Translations under genes and position numbers: made by a program
Assembly: GCA_018873245.2 (NCBI GenBank)
Contig: JAEMBT020000009.1
Coordinates: forward strand, 16,673,794 to 16,737,793
Direction: 5' to 3'
Length of the DNA: 64,000 nt
From: Archegozetes longisetosus
Lineage: Eukaryota; Arthropoda; Arachnida; Sarcoptiformes; Trhypochthoniidae
Shown here: piece after piece, positions 48,137-59,802 of the stretch
Layout of the letters: the number at the start of each line of letters is the position of its first letter
Numbering within the stretch: position 1 is the first letter of the stretch
Notes under the pieces: model-generated
The model's input: the letters and a program-made list of their open reading frames with translations, nothing else
Database searches by the model: none
Told to the model about the DNA's origin: nothing

Positions 48137-51037
48137 CATAGACTGTAAATTATAGCATAAGCTACATTATAGCTCTTTATTCGTACATTGACATCTTATT
48201 AGGTTCTAATCAAAACTGCTTAAAACTGATCCAAACTGAACACATTTAGTCTAAAATTACATCTTATTAAACAGATAAAATGCAACTTAAAATCATTTCT
48301 TTTGCGTTTAACTTGTTCATCTTTGTTCAAGAATTTAACTGATAATAACAATAATGTCTGAAGTGAAGGCTATCATCAGGCTAAATCTTTCAAAAATTGT
48401 AAACAAATGACGAATTTAAATAAAATGCATTTTTATTTACCAAAATATATTCCCTAAAAGTGGAGTCTTTATTACCAGTTAACCAACCTAATTATGGGTT
48501 TTATTTTACCTGAACATCGTGTCTTTAGTTTTCATATCAAATTTGGTCTGATTCCCTGTCTTGATTCTCTGCTTTGATTGAATGTTGTGATTTGTTTCCA
48601 ACTTTCATTTGAGCTCATGTACACATCAATAAATGATCATGCTTAAATTGAATCTATCGCATACTTTCAACATTTTCTACGCTGACTTACGTATATAATG
48701 CTACTTTTGCACATGAAAAACTTAACGTCAATACACTGCCCATTAATGCCTATACTATAAGTGTTACCAAAAGCTTTATAATTAGGGGTTTTAAATGAAA
48801 ATATAATAGTTAATGTCTAAAAATACAAAACAAACACAGCTTAATAGACTTTCATTTATTATTAAAAATTTGACATTTCATAACTTCATTATATGCAAAC
48901 TATAGTTTTATATTAGAAAGTAATGGATTTATATCGATTCTACGAGTAAGTACATAAATTATAAATGACTGAGAGAGTGTGTGATATCAAAACACGAACA
49001 GAATCGCTCGTTATGAGAACTTTGATTGCTAGTGTTCGCCAAAGGTATAATATATCAAATACTAAATTTACTAAAACTAAGGGCTATTGGCACTTACGAA
49101 CTGCTTGAAAACAATGGATATCGCTTTTAGTTATGTTTTTTGCTAACTCTAGTTAACACAACTGGTTTAAAATTCGAATTTATAGCAACTTCTGCATATA
49201 TGTAATATATAATATCTACCAAATAAATTATATTTGAGAATTGAAAAATCATATTTTTATCTAAACAAAATAAATTCGATTATCACAGAATATAACACAA
49301 TACATATCAGATACATTTCAGCTTTCTATCAAAAAAACATCTCAACTTTTCCTTTTGAAAATCCTTTTTTTATTCAACGATTTATTGCAATTACATCTTT
49401 TGGCTCTATGTTTCAGTTTTTTACTAAACAGATATTGCATCGATACACAAATAAGTAATGATGTGCCACTCCTAACGCTTTAAAGTGAGTTTAGTGTCTA
49501 GTGTTTGGCTCAGAATAAAATTCTTAAGACTCTGCATTATATCAGTGAAAGTCAATTTTTATCGAACAATTCAAACAGATTTAGGATTGGAATCAGTTTT
49601 GGATTTGAATAAAAACAGATTCACAATATTTCTAAAGATTATTTGAATTGCAAAGAATATAAAAATCAAAATAAATCATATCAATATAATAACATCGAAA
49701 TGCATGTCTTTCTGGTGCTTATAAGCTCAGTCTGTAGTTAGTGAAATAGTGGTATAGTATTAGTGATAATCACAGGTTAATACTCGAGCTCAGTTTCTTA
49801 AAGCTCAGTAAATTATTAATTAAGCAGGTTGAAAAGAGCCATGTACTCAGTGTTTGCTTCAATCGCTCAATAAAATGACATATGAACTGGTTTTGTCAAC
49901 TGTTTAAATATTATATTGTTCGGAAAGTGTCTTTTAAGCTGCACTTTTAAGCTGTAATAACATATTAATGAGTGGCTGTAATTTGATGCAGTTTTCAATG
50001 TAATAAAATATAACATTGTTTTGCAAAGCGTTGGTGCATTGTTATATTAAGAGCGCCTTAGGGCTATTGATATGAGGACTTCGGTCAATTGAATATTGCC
50101 ATTAGCAATGCGATTTTGGAGCTTAATCAAAGAGACACTTTTAATGGCGTTACCAAACTTCCAGAGGTCTAGTCATCAATAAGGGCGAAAATTATTAATT
50201 ATTAAGCTTTTACAGAATCCTTATATCATATATACTTTAAAAGTTATTAAAACCTTAATATGCGGCAAAACTTTCCGAATAATCTAAAAGTTACTGAAAA
50301 AGAGTCAAACTTATGTTTGAAATGTTTGTTCTATTGGTCATGATTGATATCAAGCTTATAAGTAGACCAGATCAACGATAGACTTAGGCGACATTCCAAT
50401 TATTAATCTCATATTAACATAGTTTGTGTTCTACAAGTTCTCCACTATCTCTGTCTGTAAAAACTTGTGACAAACTTGGCAACTTATACGTCGAAGACTA
50501 TTTTTCACAACCCATTAGATATAATGTTATTATTGATTGACTAGATTTTCTGGTATAGCTTTCTTTGCAAAATGTGTAATCGCAAACGTTTTGTCATTTT
50601 TGACATGTAATCAACAATCAGTTCACGTGAGTAAATAAAAAAAATTCTTTTGATAAACACTTTGTTCAAAACACAATTATTAGTTTATGTTCTGAAACAG
50701 AATAAAATAGAACATTTCGAAATGATTGATTTCAGAATGGCTAATTTCATATTGGCCAAACCCTATTTTCTGCATCTATTAATAAATTTTCCCTTTTTTC
50801 ATCAGAATAAATACACTAAACGTAATAAATTTCAGGTTCAGTAGACTTAGTAATAGTATAGTATACTATTGTGCTACTACTATCAATAACAGTATAATGC
50901 GGTATAAAAGAACACAATGCAATATAAAATAGTAAAAGCCATACTAAGTCCGTTGTTTTCAAGTTCAAATTTTATCAGTTAAACGCACGTAAATATCTTT
51001 CCTTTCGAATCTGAGCCTTACATTCTAGACCATATAG
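48137..51037. other. Intergenic, nothing recognised
   Basis: AT-rich with no supportable gene or element. Frames at 49234-49458 and 50650-50844 are short, have no domain and no splice or repeat support. Confidence 0.45.
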
Positions 51038-51039
51038 TA

Positions 51040-51238
51040 GGCTCTGTACTTTTCGTGTTTAGTTTCCACACCAATTCGGGATTGGTTCAATCGGATTTAA
51101 TAAATTTGACTAAATTCGGGTTTATAAACTTTAGTCAGACTTTGATTCGTGGATTTTCGTGTTAAACTCGATTTAAAAATTTTTCTTTCGGAGGGTTTAA
51201 CCAGGTTTAATCGAGTTAAACCCGAAAAGTACAGAGCC
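51040..51238. mobile_element. Small MITE with TA flanks
   Basis: A 199-bp element. Ends are GGCTCTGTACTTTTCGTGTT and the complement of GGCTCTGTACTTTTCGGGTT, with TA at 51038-51039 and 51239-51240. The interior has repeated GTTTAA/TTAAAC-type dyads such as TCGATTTAA. No coding potential. Confidence 0.85.
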
Positions 51239-51240
51239 TA

Positions 51241-51892
51241 AAGTATAGGAAGTATCGAATACCACTTCTAAATTGAAGGTAACCCAGATTATTATGAGTT
51301 TAGAAACTAATTCAACCTTTGATATCTTTATCAAACTTTTAGCTTGACTCCAGTACAGTTTGAAATGAATGAGAGTTAACACTAAAAACCGTTTGCGAAA
51401 TATATAAATCATTGATGTGTTATATAATTTTTTTATCCTATCAAAGCTTTCCGCAATAAGACTTATCAAAAGACTCATCTCTATATTTTTTTTCCATTAG
51501 TTAAGAGTCCATTAATCAACTGGAATCAAAACTTATATGTATACGTACTGGTGCTTTAGTCTCAAATATAGGGCTCAGATTAAAATATATTCACATACTA
51601 GTCCTAAGGAATATAAATTTCATTCATACTTGTCTTTGAAAAGAAAAGTGATTTTTAAAATTTTTCACGCTTTTTTGTTCATTTAAATTTTCAATATTAA
51701 TTCAAAAGAATTTTTCTAGTTTATTCCAAAATTTGAAAAATGGATAATTATTCCGATAATCAATTATTAGGGGATTCAAAACAGAGATCAACCATTTTGA
51801 AATTGGCCGTTTCGAGGTCTGGCCAATAAAATGAAATCTATCAAATGTCCGCATTGGTGTTGAATTGTCTTATGTGACCTTCGTATCGATAT
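51241..51892. other. Intergenic, nothing recognised
   Basis: A 93-codon minus-strand frame at 51197-51478 starts inside the neighbouring MITE and has no recognisable domain. No other signal. Confidence 0.4.
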
Positions 51893-51900
51893 CTTATAAA

Positions 51901-52529
51901 AAGTGACGCACACGCTCGATGCTCACTTTTTCGAGGCATTCGAACGTTGAGCATTTATCGAGCGTCAAGTCAGTAAAGTTCATGAATTGAAAGGCTTTTT
52001 CAACACAAAGTTTATTTATTTTATTCGAGCTATAGTTTTATCTGTATATAAATTTCAAAAATATGATACCGACTGATTGAAAACGATTCAAACAAGTTTA
52101 AAAGCTGATGTCATATAAATGAAATGTTTATATTGAAGATATGTGAACACATTTAGTTTCAAATTCAAAAAGCCGTCAAACGCCACAACAAATATTTGAT
52201 CTTTTAATACTGATTGTCAATCTCCGGGGGTAAAGGTTATAAGGGAATGATAGAAGAATCTGATCAAAATCTATAAAACTTTCTCATACTTTATAATACA
52301 TCTATTGGTATATCAATTTATAACAATAACAGTTTTCAGTTTTATTCAATGAAATTTTTGAGTAAAAATTTACACTTTGTACAACTAACTTTTTTATATT
52401 AAAGAAATATCCATATCGTATTTCTTATGTGGAAAAATACGTGCTAAGACTTAACGCTCAACTCTCGAGCGTCCATTCACGCTCGTGCTCGCTACCGAGC
52501 GCCAAACGCTCGAGCGTTGAGCATCACTG
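51901..52529. mobile_element. hAT-like non-autonomous element with 8-bp target duplication
   Basis: A 629-bp element flanked by an exact 8-bp direct repeat CTTATAAA (51893-51900 and 52530-52537). Ends: right, on the opposite strand, CAGTGATGCTCAACGCTCGA; left AAGTGACGCACACGCTCGAT. The CAGTG-type start and 8-bp duplication are typical of hAT transposons. Both subterminal regions repeat GAGCG/CGCTC words, giving local GC-richness unlike the surrounding DNA. No transposase frame. Confidence 0.88.
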
Positions 52530-52590
52530 CTTATAAATAAATTATTTCACAATTTCATATTCAACATTGTAATGCATTTCTATTTTAGTA

Positions 52591-52774
52591 CTGTGATCTG
52601 CAATTGCTATTAATCAAACAGTCAAAATAGTACTGCAGTTTCAATACATGCAAATTTGGTTTTTAGACCAATACAATAAAAAAAATGATGCAATACAATA
52701 GAAAAACTAAAGTTTTATGTTTTGAAACCAAGTGCTATTTCGGCTGTTTGATTAATAGCAATTGCAGATCATAG
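52591..52774. mobile_element. Small MITE with long inverted ends
   Basis: A 184-bp element whose ends match over about 45 bp (left CTGTGATCTGCAATTGCTAT then TAATCAAACAG; right the complement of CTATGATCTGCAATTGCTAT then TAATCAAACAG). TA flanks at 52589-52590 and 52775-52776. It lies 54 bp beyond the hAT-like element's target duplication. Confidence 0.87.
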
Positions 52775-52776
52775 TA

Positions 52777-53583
52777 CAACAAGTATAAATATAAATTACT
52801 TTCTAAGACTTGTTGAAAGACTTATTTAAATATTGTGTTTTGACTGATTTCTTGGTTGTGCACACAAGACATTCAAACAATCATTTAATGGACTATCGAT
52901 TAACATTTTTTGAAAATATTTTGTACTCGTTATGATTAATGTGTTTTTTCATAGAATATTTCATAGAATAATTGATGGTCTAAATACCAAATCTAGGAAT
53001 TTATATTTCAAATCAACGCAATTTTGACAAATACCTAAACACAAGATGAGCTCAGAATCAAACTCAGATTTCAAAGCTGACGAAAAATTTGAAAAAGTTC
53101 GAAAAACTTGTTTTAAAGGTTTTAATCAATAAGTAAATTAGAAATTGTTCCGAAAATTAGAGGATTCTCTATATCAGATTAAATGATTGCATTTGTGATT
53201 TTAGATTTATTTTTACACCAGAATTTGCGAATGAATGAATGTCATGGAATTCACATATCATGTGATTGATCCGATCTACTGATCTCAAAAACGCTTTACT
53301 CCCTCGAAAATTTGTCTCAAATTCGCTTGACTTAGGCCCAGTCCCTTCCCCCCCCCAACACTTTGATATTTTGTGTAATGAGTCTTTCCTCAAGTTTTCA
53401 AACTTTGCTCTGAGATAGACTTTAAAGTTTTCATAAGTATGTCAATAGATGTCATTATTAACCAAATATTGGGCTATTTTTGCAATTCCTAAACACGTGT
53501 AAACACTATTTTAAATGTTTTCGTTTGATAGTTTTAGTAAATGTTCATTTACTAATATTTCACAATTAATAATAAATTAAAAG
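52777..53583. other. Upstream region of HEATR3
   Basis: Contains a C-tract (53349-53357) and otherwise AT-rich sequence. The promoter of the HEATR3 homologue must lie in the last few hundred bases, but no TATA box or other motif stands out. No other gene seen. Confidence 0.4.
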
Positions 53584-55796
53584 ATGGCAAAATCCAGATC
53601 TAAATCAAGACTGCATTCATTGCGATGTTCTCCACTCATAGCTTCGAATCGAATTGATTTAAATACAATAAGCGACCATTTATTAGATGAAATAAAGGCT
53701 AAACTAACGAGTAGTAAGCCTTCGGACAGACATTTGGGCGCAGACATGGTATCGAACTCCATTTCAAGTTTGAATAACTACACCACCGAACAGATAATTG
53801 AATTGATTCGGATATTATCTCCACTCTGTTGTGACAGAGCAGAGAATGTCAGATATGCCACAATCGATGCACTCAAGTATTTGTACAATACATAAATGAC
53901 TATTTTTAAAGTTTATTTCTACTTTATAGTCATTTGAGTTCATTGAGTGACGAATTTTGTGATATAATGATAGAATCAGATGTGATGACAGCCCTCATCT
54001 CTCTCTTCAACCGATTCAATGATCACAAGTGGGATAACAACAAAGCCTCACAATTAACTAACAATATTTACATCGATTTGTGTCATCTTATGACTAATTT
54101 ATGGTATAATTCAATTCAAGCATTTAATGAATTTTTCTGTTTTTGAATTGAATTTTTAATCTATTTTTAGTGGAACTTCGAGTAAAGCCTTAAAACTGTT
54201 GAATAATTCAAATTTAGTTCAAATCCTATTCAAAGGCTTGAAGTCATTCAACGAACGCATTGAAGTGTCGATCGCTTCAGGTTTTAAATGACAATAAATT
54301 ACTTGTTGAATATCTAATGATTTCTGTTTATTTTAATTTTAGCCGAATGTCTGAGTGTTGTCGTTGAAGAGAACATAACCGCAGATCTGTTGAAAGAAGA
54401 AAATATTGAACTAATAAAAAGTTTACTCATTCGTTTTAATGAGAGTCCATCACAAATGCATTTGTCTAATTTAATGGCTTTTATTGTCACTAATTTAAAC
54501 ACCAAATTAGATTCTAATGCTTTCAATTTAATATTTAATGTGATTGACAGTACTTTAAGTGTTTCGTGTTTGGAACAACTCAAACAATTTTCTGAACACA
54601 TAAAACAGGTATCATTTCATTTTAATTAATTTTTTTTAATTTTTCCTTTTATTCAAGATTTTTGTATAATTTAAAAATGTATTTATAGTTCGTTGAAAGT
54701 GGAAAACCAACTGATTTATTGACTGAAACCTATGAGCAAACCAAAAATTTACTTTTGGCCAAAAGAGTTGCTTTAGAGTTGTTCACAAATATCACTTCTC
54801 TTGATGACGGCTGTAGTGATGAAGACATGGAATGTGATCAAATGAATGATAGCGACGATGAAGATACTGTAGTGGATAATAGCGAAACCATTGAAGACAG
54901 TGAACCGAGTATTTCACCCGAATTGCAAAAATTAATTTTAGAAAAATGTATGCTATCAAAAGTAGTCGATCACTTGGGATCAGTGGATAATCAATTGAGT
55001 GATAATTTAGTTAATCATAATTTTGGAAAAGAAATTCTGAACTGGTAATCAATTACTTGCTTTAAAGTTGTGTTAAGCAGATACTAAACCATTAAATATT
55101 TGTTGACAGCATTGAATCAGTACAGGAATGTTCGCTAACATGTATTCATAATTTAGTGCTCTGTATACCAAAACAAAAACTACAAATGAATGAATTTATT
55201 TGGAATCGTATTTATAACATTGCCTTCACATGTAATCGACTTAATTTGATCGAAGAGTCGACGAATACAATGCGTGCAATTATCACGCGATACAATGATA
55301 TAAACCTAACCAGTGATGAGTTGGAAAGACTTTGTATTGTTTGTCACAATAAGAATGCATCAAATATTGTCAAAATAAATATCATTAAATTAATGAGTAT
55401 TTTGGCTGAGCGCTCATCTGATATGGTATTTATTGAGAAAATATGTTTGTTATTAGTTACTGCTCTTCAAAACGAAGTCGATTTAGTGATTAGGGCAGAA
55501 ATATTTGATGCCATTATTGATATATTCTCTGAAGATTTTAAAACTGATGAAATCATGAAAAAAATGAATTTGATAAACATGTTGAAAGAGTGGGCACTTG
55601 TTTTCAAAAAAGAGGTAAGTCTTTCAAATTGATGCTCTGTTGGTGTATTTGCTGGCATAATATTTACTTTTGTTTTATGTGATTTCAGACAAACAAAAAC
55701 CGCAACAAATGGAAAGAAAATCCTATTATTTCTACAGTGAAGCTAAACTTAGCTAGATTTATTCAGTACAAGCAAAAAATGTTAAATATTTCTTAA
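53584..55796 (+). CDS. HEATR3: HEATR3 / symportin-1 homologue (HEAT-repeat RPL5-RPL11 import adaptor)
   Basis: The family (yeast Syo1, animal HEATR3) escorts ribosomal proteins uL18/RPL5 and uL5/RPL11 into the nucleus for 5S RNP and 60S assembly. Seven exons: 53584-53876, 53930-54103, 54171-54280, 54343-54608, 54689-55044, 55110-55614, 55689-55796. All introns are GT/AG and 53-80 bp long. The product is 603 residues (human about 680). Seen: a basic start (MAKSRSKSR, like human MGKSR), armadillo/HEAT helices from about residue 25, a DAL-NHLSSLSDEFCD block at the exon 1/2 join matching the GALRNLS region of HEATR3, an acidic loop around residues 319-357 (the family's acidic linker lies here), then C-terminal HEAT helices and an ending VKLNLARFIQYK that matches the conserved VKMNLRRFIAYQ-type tail. 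AATAAA at 55811. Convergent with Hsp20; the stop codons are about 265 bp apart. No break seen. Confidence 0.9.
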
Positions 55797-55810
55797 TGTG
55801 ATGGATTGTT

Positions 55811-55816
55811 AATAAA
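55811..55816 (+). terminator. Poly(A) signal of HEATR3
   Basis: AATAAA 15 bp beyond the HEATR3 stop codon. Confidence 0.6.
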
Positions 55817-55897
55817 ATGTTTGAACTCTAACTTCACAATTTGTTTCTAAGTTAGAATCTAAGAAATCAAATTAGTTTTATTTTGCTTTAAATTAAT

Positions 55898-55911
55898 TTT
55901 ATTAATTTATT
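55898..55911 (-). terminator. Poly(A) signals of Hsp20
   Basis: Two AATAAA hexamers on the minus strand (55898-55903 and 55906-55911), about 150 bp past the Hsp20 stop. The 3' ends of the two convergent genes therefore stay roughly 80 bp apart. Confidence 0.5.
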
Positions 55912-56060
55912 TCAATTAAATATAATACATGACTATTTTAATTAGTTCTCAAATACTTACACAATCTGGCTGTAATTTATAACATTATAAAAACTATATA
56001 CTAATTGATATAATCAAAATTACTTATAAAATATCCAATCGTAAGATTTCTGCTTAGAAA

Positions 56061-56558
56061 TTATTCCTTAATAGCATTTTGTTGTTCATTCGCGACTGCA
56101 ATTGGAATAACTTTTTCTTCTGTCTTTAACTCTTCTAATGGTTTCTTTGGCGCCTCAATAGTCAACAATCCGTTTGAGGTGAGAGAAGAGACCACTTTTT
56201 CTACTTGACACCCTTCTGGCAAAGCATACTTTCGAGTGAACTCCCTTTTGATGTAGCCGTGATTGTCTTTCTTCTCCTCATGTTTTCCATGAATTACTAG
56301 ACTGTTGTTGATTGTCTTCACAGTTATTTCTTCGGGATTGAAATCACTGCAATCCAACTTCACCTCAAACTTGTTGTCGTCGTTTGTGACTTGTGAGGCA
56401 CCACTTCTTTGCGCCAACTGTTGCCTCCTTGAGATGAGCGCGTCATCGAAATCATCCAAATCTAGACCAAAGTTTTGATTGAAGAGAAACTGTGGCCAAT
56501 CCCATACATCCCAATAGTTTGATCCACAGCGATGAGGAAAAAAGTGAATTAAAGCCAT
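56061..56558 (-). CDS. Small heat-shock protein, Hsp20/alpha-crystallin family
   Basis: A cytosolic ATP-independent chaperone of 165 residues in one uninterrupted exon, the usual form for arthropod sHsps. N-terminal arm with W/F-rich DVWDWPQFLF (residues 17-26) and QNFG (28-31). Alpha-crystallin domain at about residues 60-138 with FEVKLDCSDFNPEEITVK, the arginine-bearing strand REFTRKYALPEG (105-116) and SNGLLTIEAP (128-137). C-terminal IPI (151-153) is the I-x-I motif that docks neighbouring dimers. The start is chosen as the first Met that gives the normal N-terminal arm. No heat-shock element lies in the 130 bp between the start codon and the adjacent transposon; a good one lies on the far side of it (59803-59825). 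Confidence 0.95.
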   Translation of the reverse strand: MALIHFFPHRCGSNYWDVWDWPQFLFNQNFGLDLDDFDDALISRRQQLAQRSGASQVTNDDNKFEVKLDCSDFNPEEITVKTINNSLVIHGKHEEKKDNHGYIKREFTRKYALPEGCQVEKVVSSLTSNGLLTIEAPKKPLEELKTEEKVIPIAVANEQQNAIKE

Positions 56559-57028
56559 TCTAGTTGTCTAATACTTAGAAGAGGAAAGTGTTTGACACTA
56601 AAATCCACTTTTCAAAGTTGAGTTTAAAGTTTGTTACTTGCTTAAGTCTTATGGTATACTTGAGTTGTGAGAGGAGTTAATGCATGTCAAGCATTAAAGT
56701 CGAAAAGTACTTCTCTACTTGTTTGAAAAAGCAAAAGGGCTTGTAATTACATTTTAAACTTTATTCAGCGTTTGACTCAATACAAAATTAACCGAATACT
56801 GACTTCAACTTAATTATTCCATATTTGTCAGAGTTGACACATTACAAGTTTATATCAATGAGTTTTGAGTTTAAGAAATATTTATTGAGTTAATAAGTAG
56901 GAAACTTCATATTTACTGCACATTAAATATAATCAAAAAAATTTGTTCTCAAAAATCACAAACTTATACATCTGACACAGTTTAACAATTAAAATTTACC
57001 TATTTTTAGTTTTTTATTACATTTTGAC

Positions 57029-59496
57029 TCAATTCTTAATTTTTTTATTGTTTTTATCGAACAGATCGTGTAATAATTTCTGACTTTTTGTACAAGAATT
57101 ATCGTCCAAACTGTATAGTGTATCATAAAATTTTGAATTGACTGTTTTAGGAACGTATTCAAGAATCTTATAAATGTCCAAAAGCTTTTCGCGAGATATA
57201 GGCAGAGGTTTTTCATACGCGAGATCAATATCATTAAAAATATTATCAAAGTTTGTAAAGTCGGTGTTTGGTTTGAAAATTTCCAATTCTTGTTCACAAT
57301 TTTCACTCAACGAAAAGAAATTTTAATATTTTTCGAGTGAACTCTATTTTTCTTACATTCTTACAATGATTTATCTGAGTTTTCACAATTTTACTCAACT
57401 TTTCCTTATATTTATAAACTTTTACAACTTTATTATTAGAATGAGAGTCATAAGAATTTGAATAATTTACTGAAATCACTTCGAAGGGGTTTTCAATGCC
57501 CGTTTTTTTTAATAATTCGTTCATATTCTGAGGGAGAATAAACTTTCTCATAATGTTTTTTATTGCCTTCAATCCGTCCAAAATCTCCATCTATTTCCAT
57601 ACGTGAGTGACCAGGATTTGGATAATAGATAATAATTTTATTGAGCTTGCCACATATTGTGATATGCTTATAAAATGCCCATAAGAACTTGTTTTTATTT
57701 TGAGAAAAACAATTATCCGAAAAAATATGCAAAATCTTCACATCACTACTCAAAGTATTATTAATATAGTAATTAATGAACGAAATAACTTCATTGGAAC
57801 CCTTTTTGCAAAATTCTCAGGATACAAATACATAACCGCTTTATTTGATTTCAAGTCATGTATTCCAAAATTATAACAATAAAATTTTCGTAAATAATAC
57901 TCGACTGAAACGTTAGTCTTAGGCAATTGAAGATTTTTTGAAAGTCGTAGCAAATTGCAGCTTGCGTTATATCGTTTAAAAGCTTATTTTTGATCTCGTT
58001 TTTATAATAATAAAACTTTTGAGCCTCATTTTCATGCAACAGTAGTTCTTTTTTATCTCATTCATTGATTCAATTTCTTTGTTTTTCTGGTAATTAATGA
58101 TTTGAATTCTCAATTTGTCACAAACTTCGCATATATCAACTCTTGGCTTCTTAATAGATATCTCATAAGTTTTGAATATTTGAGAAAACACTGTATACGA
58201 AACATCAATTTTGTGTTCTGGATATAAATCTAAAAAAGTCTATAGATATTAGCGACGCTCCCGAATTCAGTTGATAAATATTTTTTGTTTTTATTTTTCC
58301 CATAATGTGTTTGCTCAGTCGGTAGTGATATTACTAGGTCTTTTACATCTTCACGTGCTATATAAGGTGTTTTATTAGGTCTAGAATTATGTTTGCCTCT
58401 CATATCATTAGAATTCATACGATTTTTTAATATCTTTCGTCTTAAGGCGCTTATTTTGATGCCGAGAATTCCCAAAAATACTTTTTGACAGACTTTAACT
58501 CGACTAACGTTATTGTGAAGCTAAGAATTATAATTATAATTAAACTTAAAATATCCTAGTTATCAAATAATTTTCAAAAACTAAAATTTCTGTATGTAGA
58601 GGGTTTAACAAAATCTTTTGCAAGGGGGTACGGCAAAAGACTATCGATGATAAAAGCAAATTAACGTGCTATTTCTGAAATACAATCAAAAGGGAAATAA
58701 CTCATGCAGTTAAAATTCAAAATAAAAATTTTGAAACTTGCGCTTCAAGACACATCTCGACTTAATATTAGCTGACCATATAGCGTGAATACAAATAAGA
58801 TTTTTATTTCAACATGATTTTATAATTGTTGATACCCTCTGTAATGGTCGGGACATATAATGAAAACCCCGCTTAATTGATACAGAATCACTTGAACGCT
58901 GCTTTTATAGTATCAAAAAGGCTTAAAGATGTATTTTACGAAAACGGTGGCTATACCGAATATTAAACTTGTAGCTTTTATTCTCGTCTTTATAACATAT
59001 TTAATAAAATTCACTTCAAAATTATAGATTAAGTACTTTTGCTGTACCCCTTTGCAAAAGATCTTGTTGAACCCTGTACATGAAAAAATTCAAAACTTCA
59101 AGATTTTATTCAAATCAAAATGTTGAAAAATTTATATCTTCTAAGCTATACAATACTTTATAAATAGAATTTTTACCTCATTTTTCTCTGATTGGGTCTC
59201 AATGAAATACTCAAATTTCTGAATCTTCTTTCCAGTATTTGTGACTGGAATTACCATAGATTTGAGAAAAAAAGTATTGCTGTTCATGACTTTTTAATGA
59301 ATTATAACGATTAAAAAACTGTCGTTTTTGTTCATCACTCAGAATTGTTTTACATTTTATTTCACAACTACAATCAATATTATTGGTTTGAATTCTCGCG
59401 GGAATAATTTTTCCAGATTTATGAGCAAAATGTTGTTTACCTTCCAATATAGCGGCTTTAATTTGAATTTTTTTTAGAGATCTTTTTAGGCTTCAT
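57029..59496 (-). pseudogene. DDE-type transposase-like gene, multiply frameshifted
   Basis: I recognise a family of cysteine-rich, DDE-type transposase-like proteins that is common in arthropod genomes, but I am not sure of the superfamily. Right to left: basic start at 59496; IDCSCEIKCKTILSDEQ (C-x-C-x3-C region, about 59350); intron from about 59177 to 58530; VFLGILGI then a basic helix (about 58480-58420); KPRVDICEVCD with a C-x2-C (about 58130); NFGIHDLK (about 57860); FSDNCFSQNKN (about 57720, likely catalytic Asp); NPGHSRMEIDGDFGRIE (about 57600, GH-x-E-x-D signature); and a C-terminal tail to 57029. Frame breaks near 59475, 59205, 58235, 58040, 57945, 57790, 57580 and 57305 show decay. 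Confidence 0.78.
58599..59076. mobile_element. MITE inside the transposase intron
   Basis: A 478-bp element with inverted ends of about 45 bp (left GAGGGTTTAACAAAATCTTT then TGCAA; right the complement of CAGGGTTCAACAAGATCTTT then TGCAA, both running into a GGGGTAC block). TA flanks lie at 58597-58598 and 59077-59078. It interrupts non-coding sequence of the 56687-59769 transposon and so is younger than that insertion or came with it. Confidence 0.85.
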
Positions 59497-59774
59497 TTTA
59501 CTTTTCAGTTCTCTAAGATATTTAAACACGTTTTAAAGGACTAAATAAATGTTTGAGAAAGTATTTTGTGTTGGCATTTAATCTATAAAATGTACAAACT
59601 ATGATTCAATTTTTTAAAAACTTTTCTTACGTAAAAGTTCGTTCTCATTAATGTCTTAATGACTAAATATGTTATATTAGTTTTCGGTTTTACCTTATCT
59701 TCTACTATCTAATAAGCCTTTTTGTTTTCAAAAGTCAAGCAAGAAGTACTTTTCGACTTTTATGCTTGAATGTG

Positions 59775-59782
59775 TTTATATA
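59775..59782 (-). promoter_or_regulatory. TATA box, probable Hsp20 promoter
   Basis: TATATAAA on the minus strand, 20 bp downstream of the heat-shock element and 6 bp outside the transposon end. In an allele without the transposon the expected start site would lie about 110 nt before the Hsp20 ATG, a normal leader length. Confidence 0.6.
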
Positions 59783-59802
59783 GTTTTGAGAGATATTGCA
59801 GT

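Larger units (their letters stand above)
56687..59769 (-). mobile_element. 3.1-kb DNA transposon with decayed transposase
   Basis: The ends are inverted repeats: left TCAAGCATTAAAGTCGAAAA then GTACTTCT, right the complement of TCAAGCATAAAAGTCGAAAA then GTACTTCT. The match extends, with gaps, to about 60 bp (56687-56748 and 59707-59769). ATG sits outside both ends (56684-56686, 59770-59772), a possible 3-bp target duplication. The broken transposase-like gene (59496 down to 57029) fills the middle, and a separate TA-flanked MITE (58599-59076) lies in its intron. It is inserted about 130 bp upstream of the Hsp20 start codon, on the same strand. Single copy here, so ends are approximate. Confidence 0.75.

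Noticed and set aside
56559..56686. A heat-shock element directly upstream of Hsp20
   Set aside because: Isolated GAA and TTC triplets occur, but none at the 5-bp spacing needed for an HSE; the only good array is beyond the transposon.
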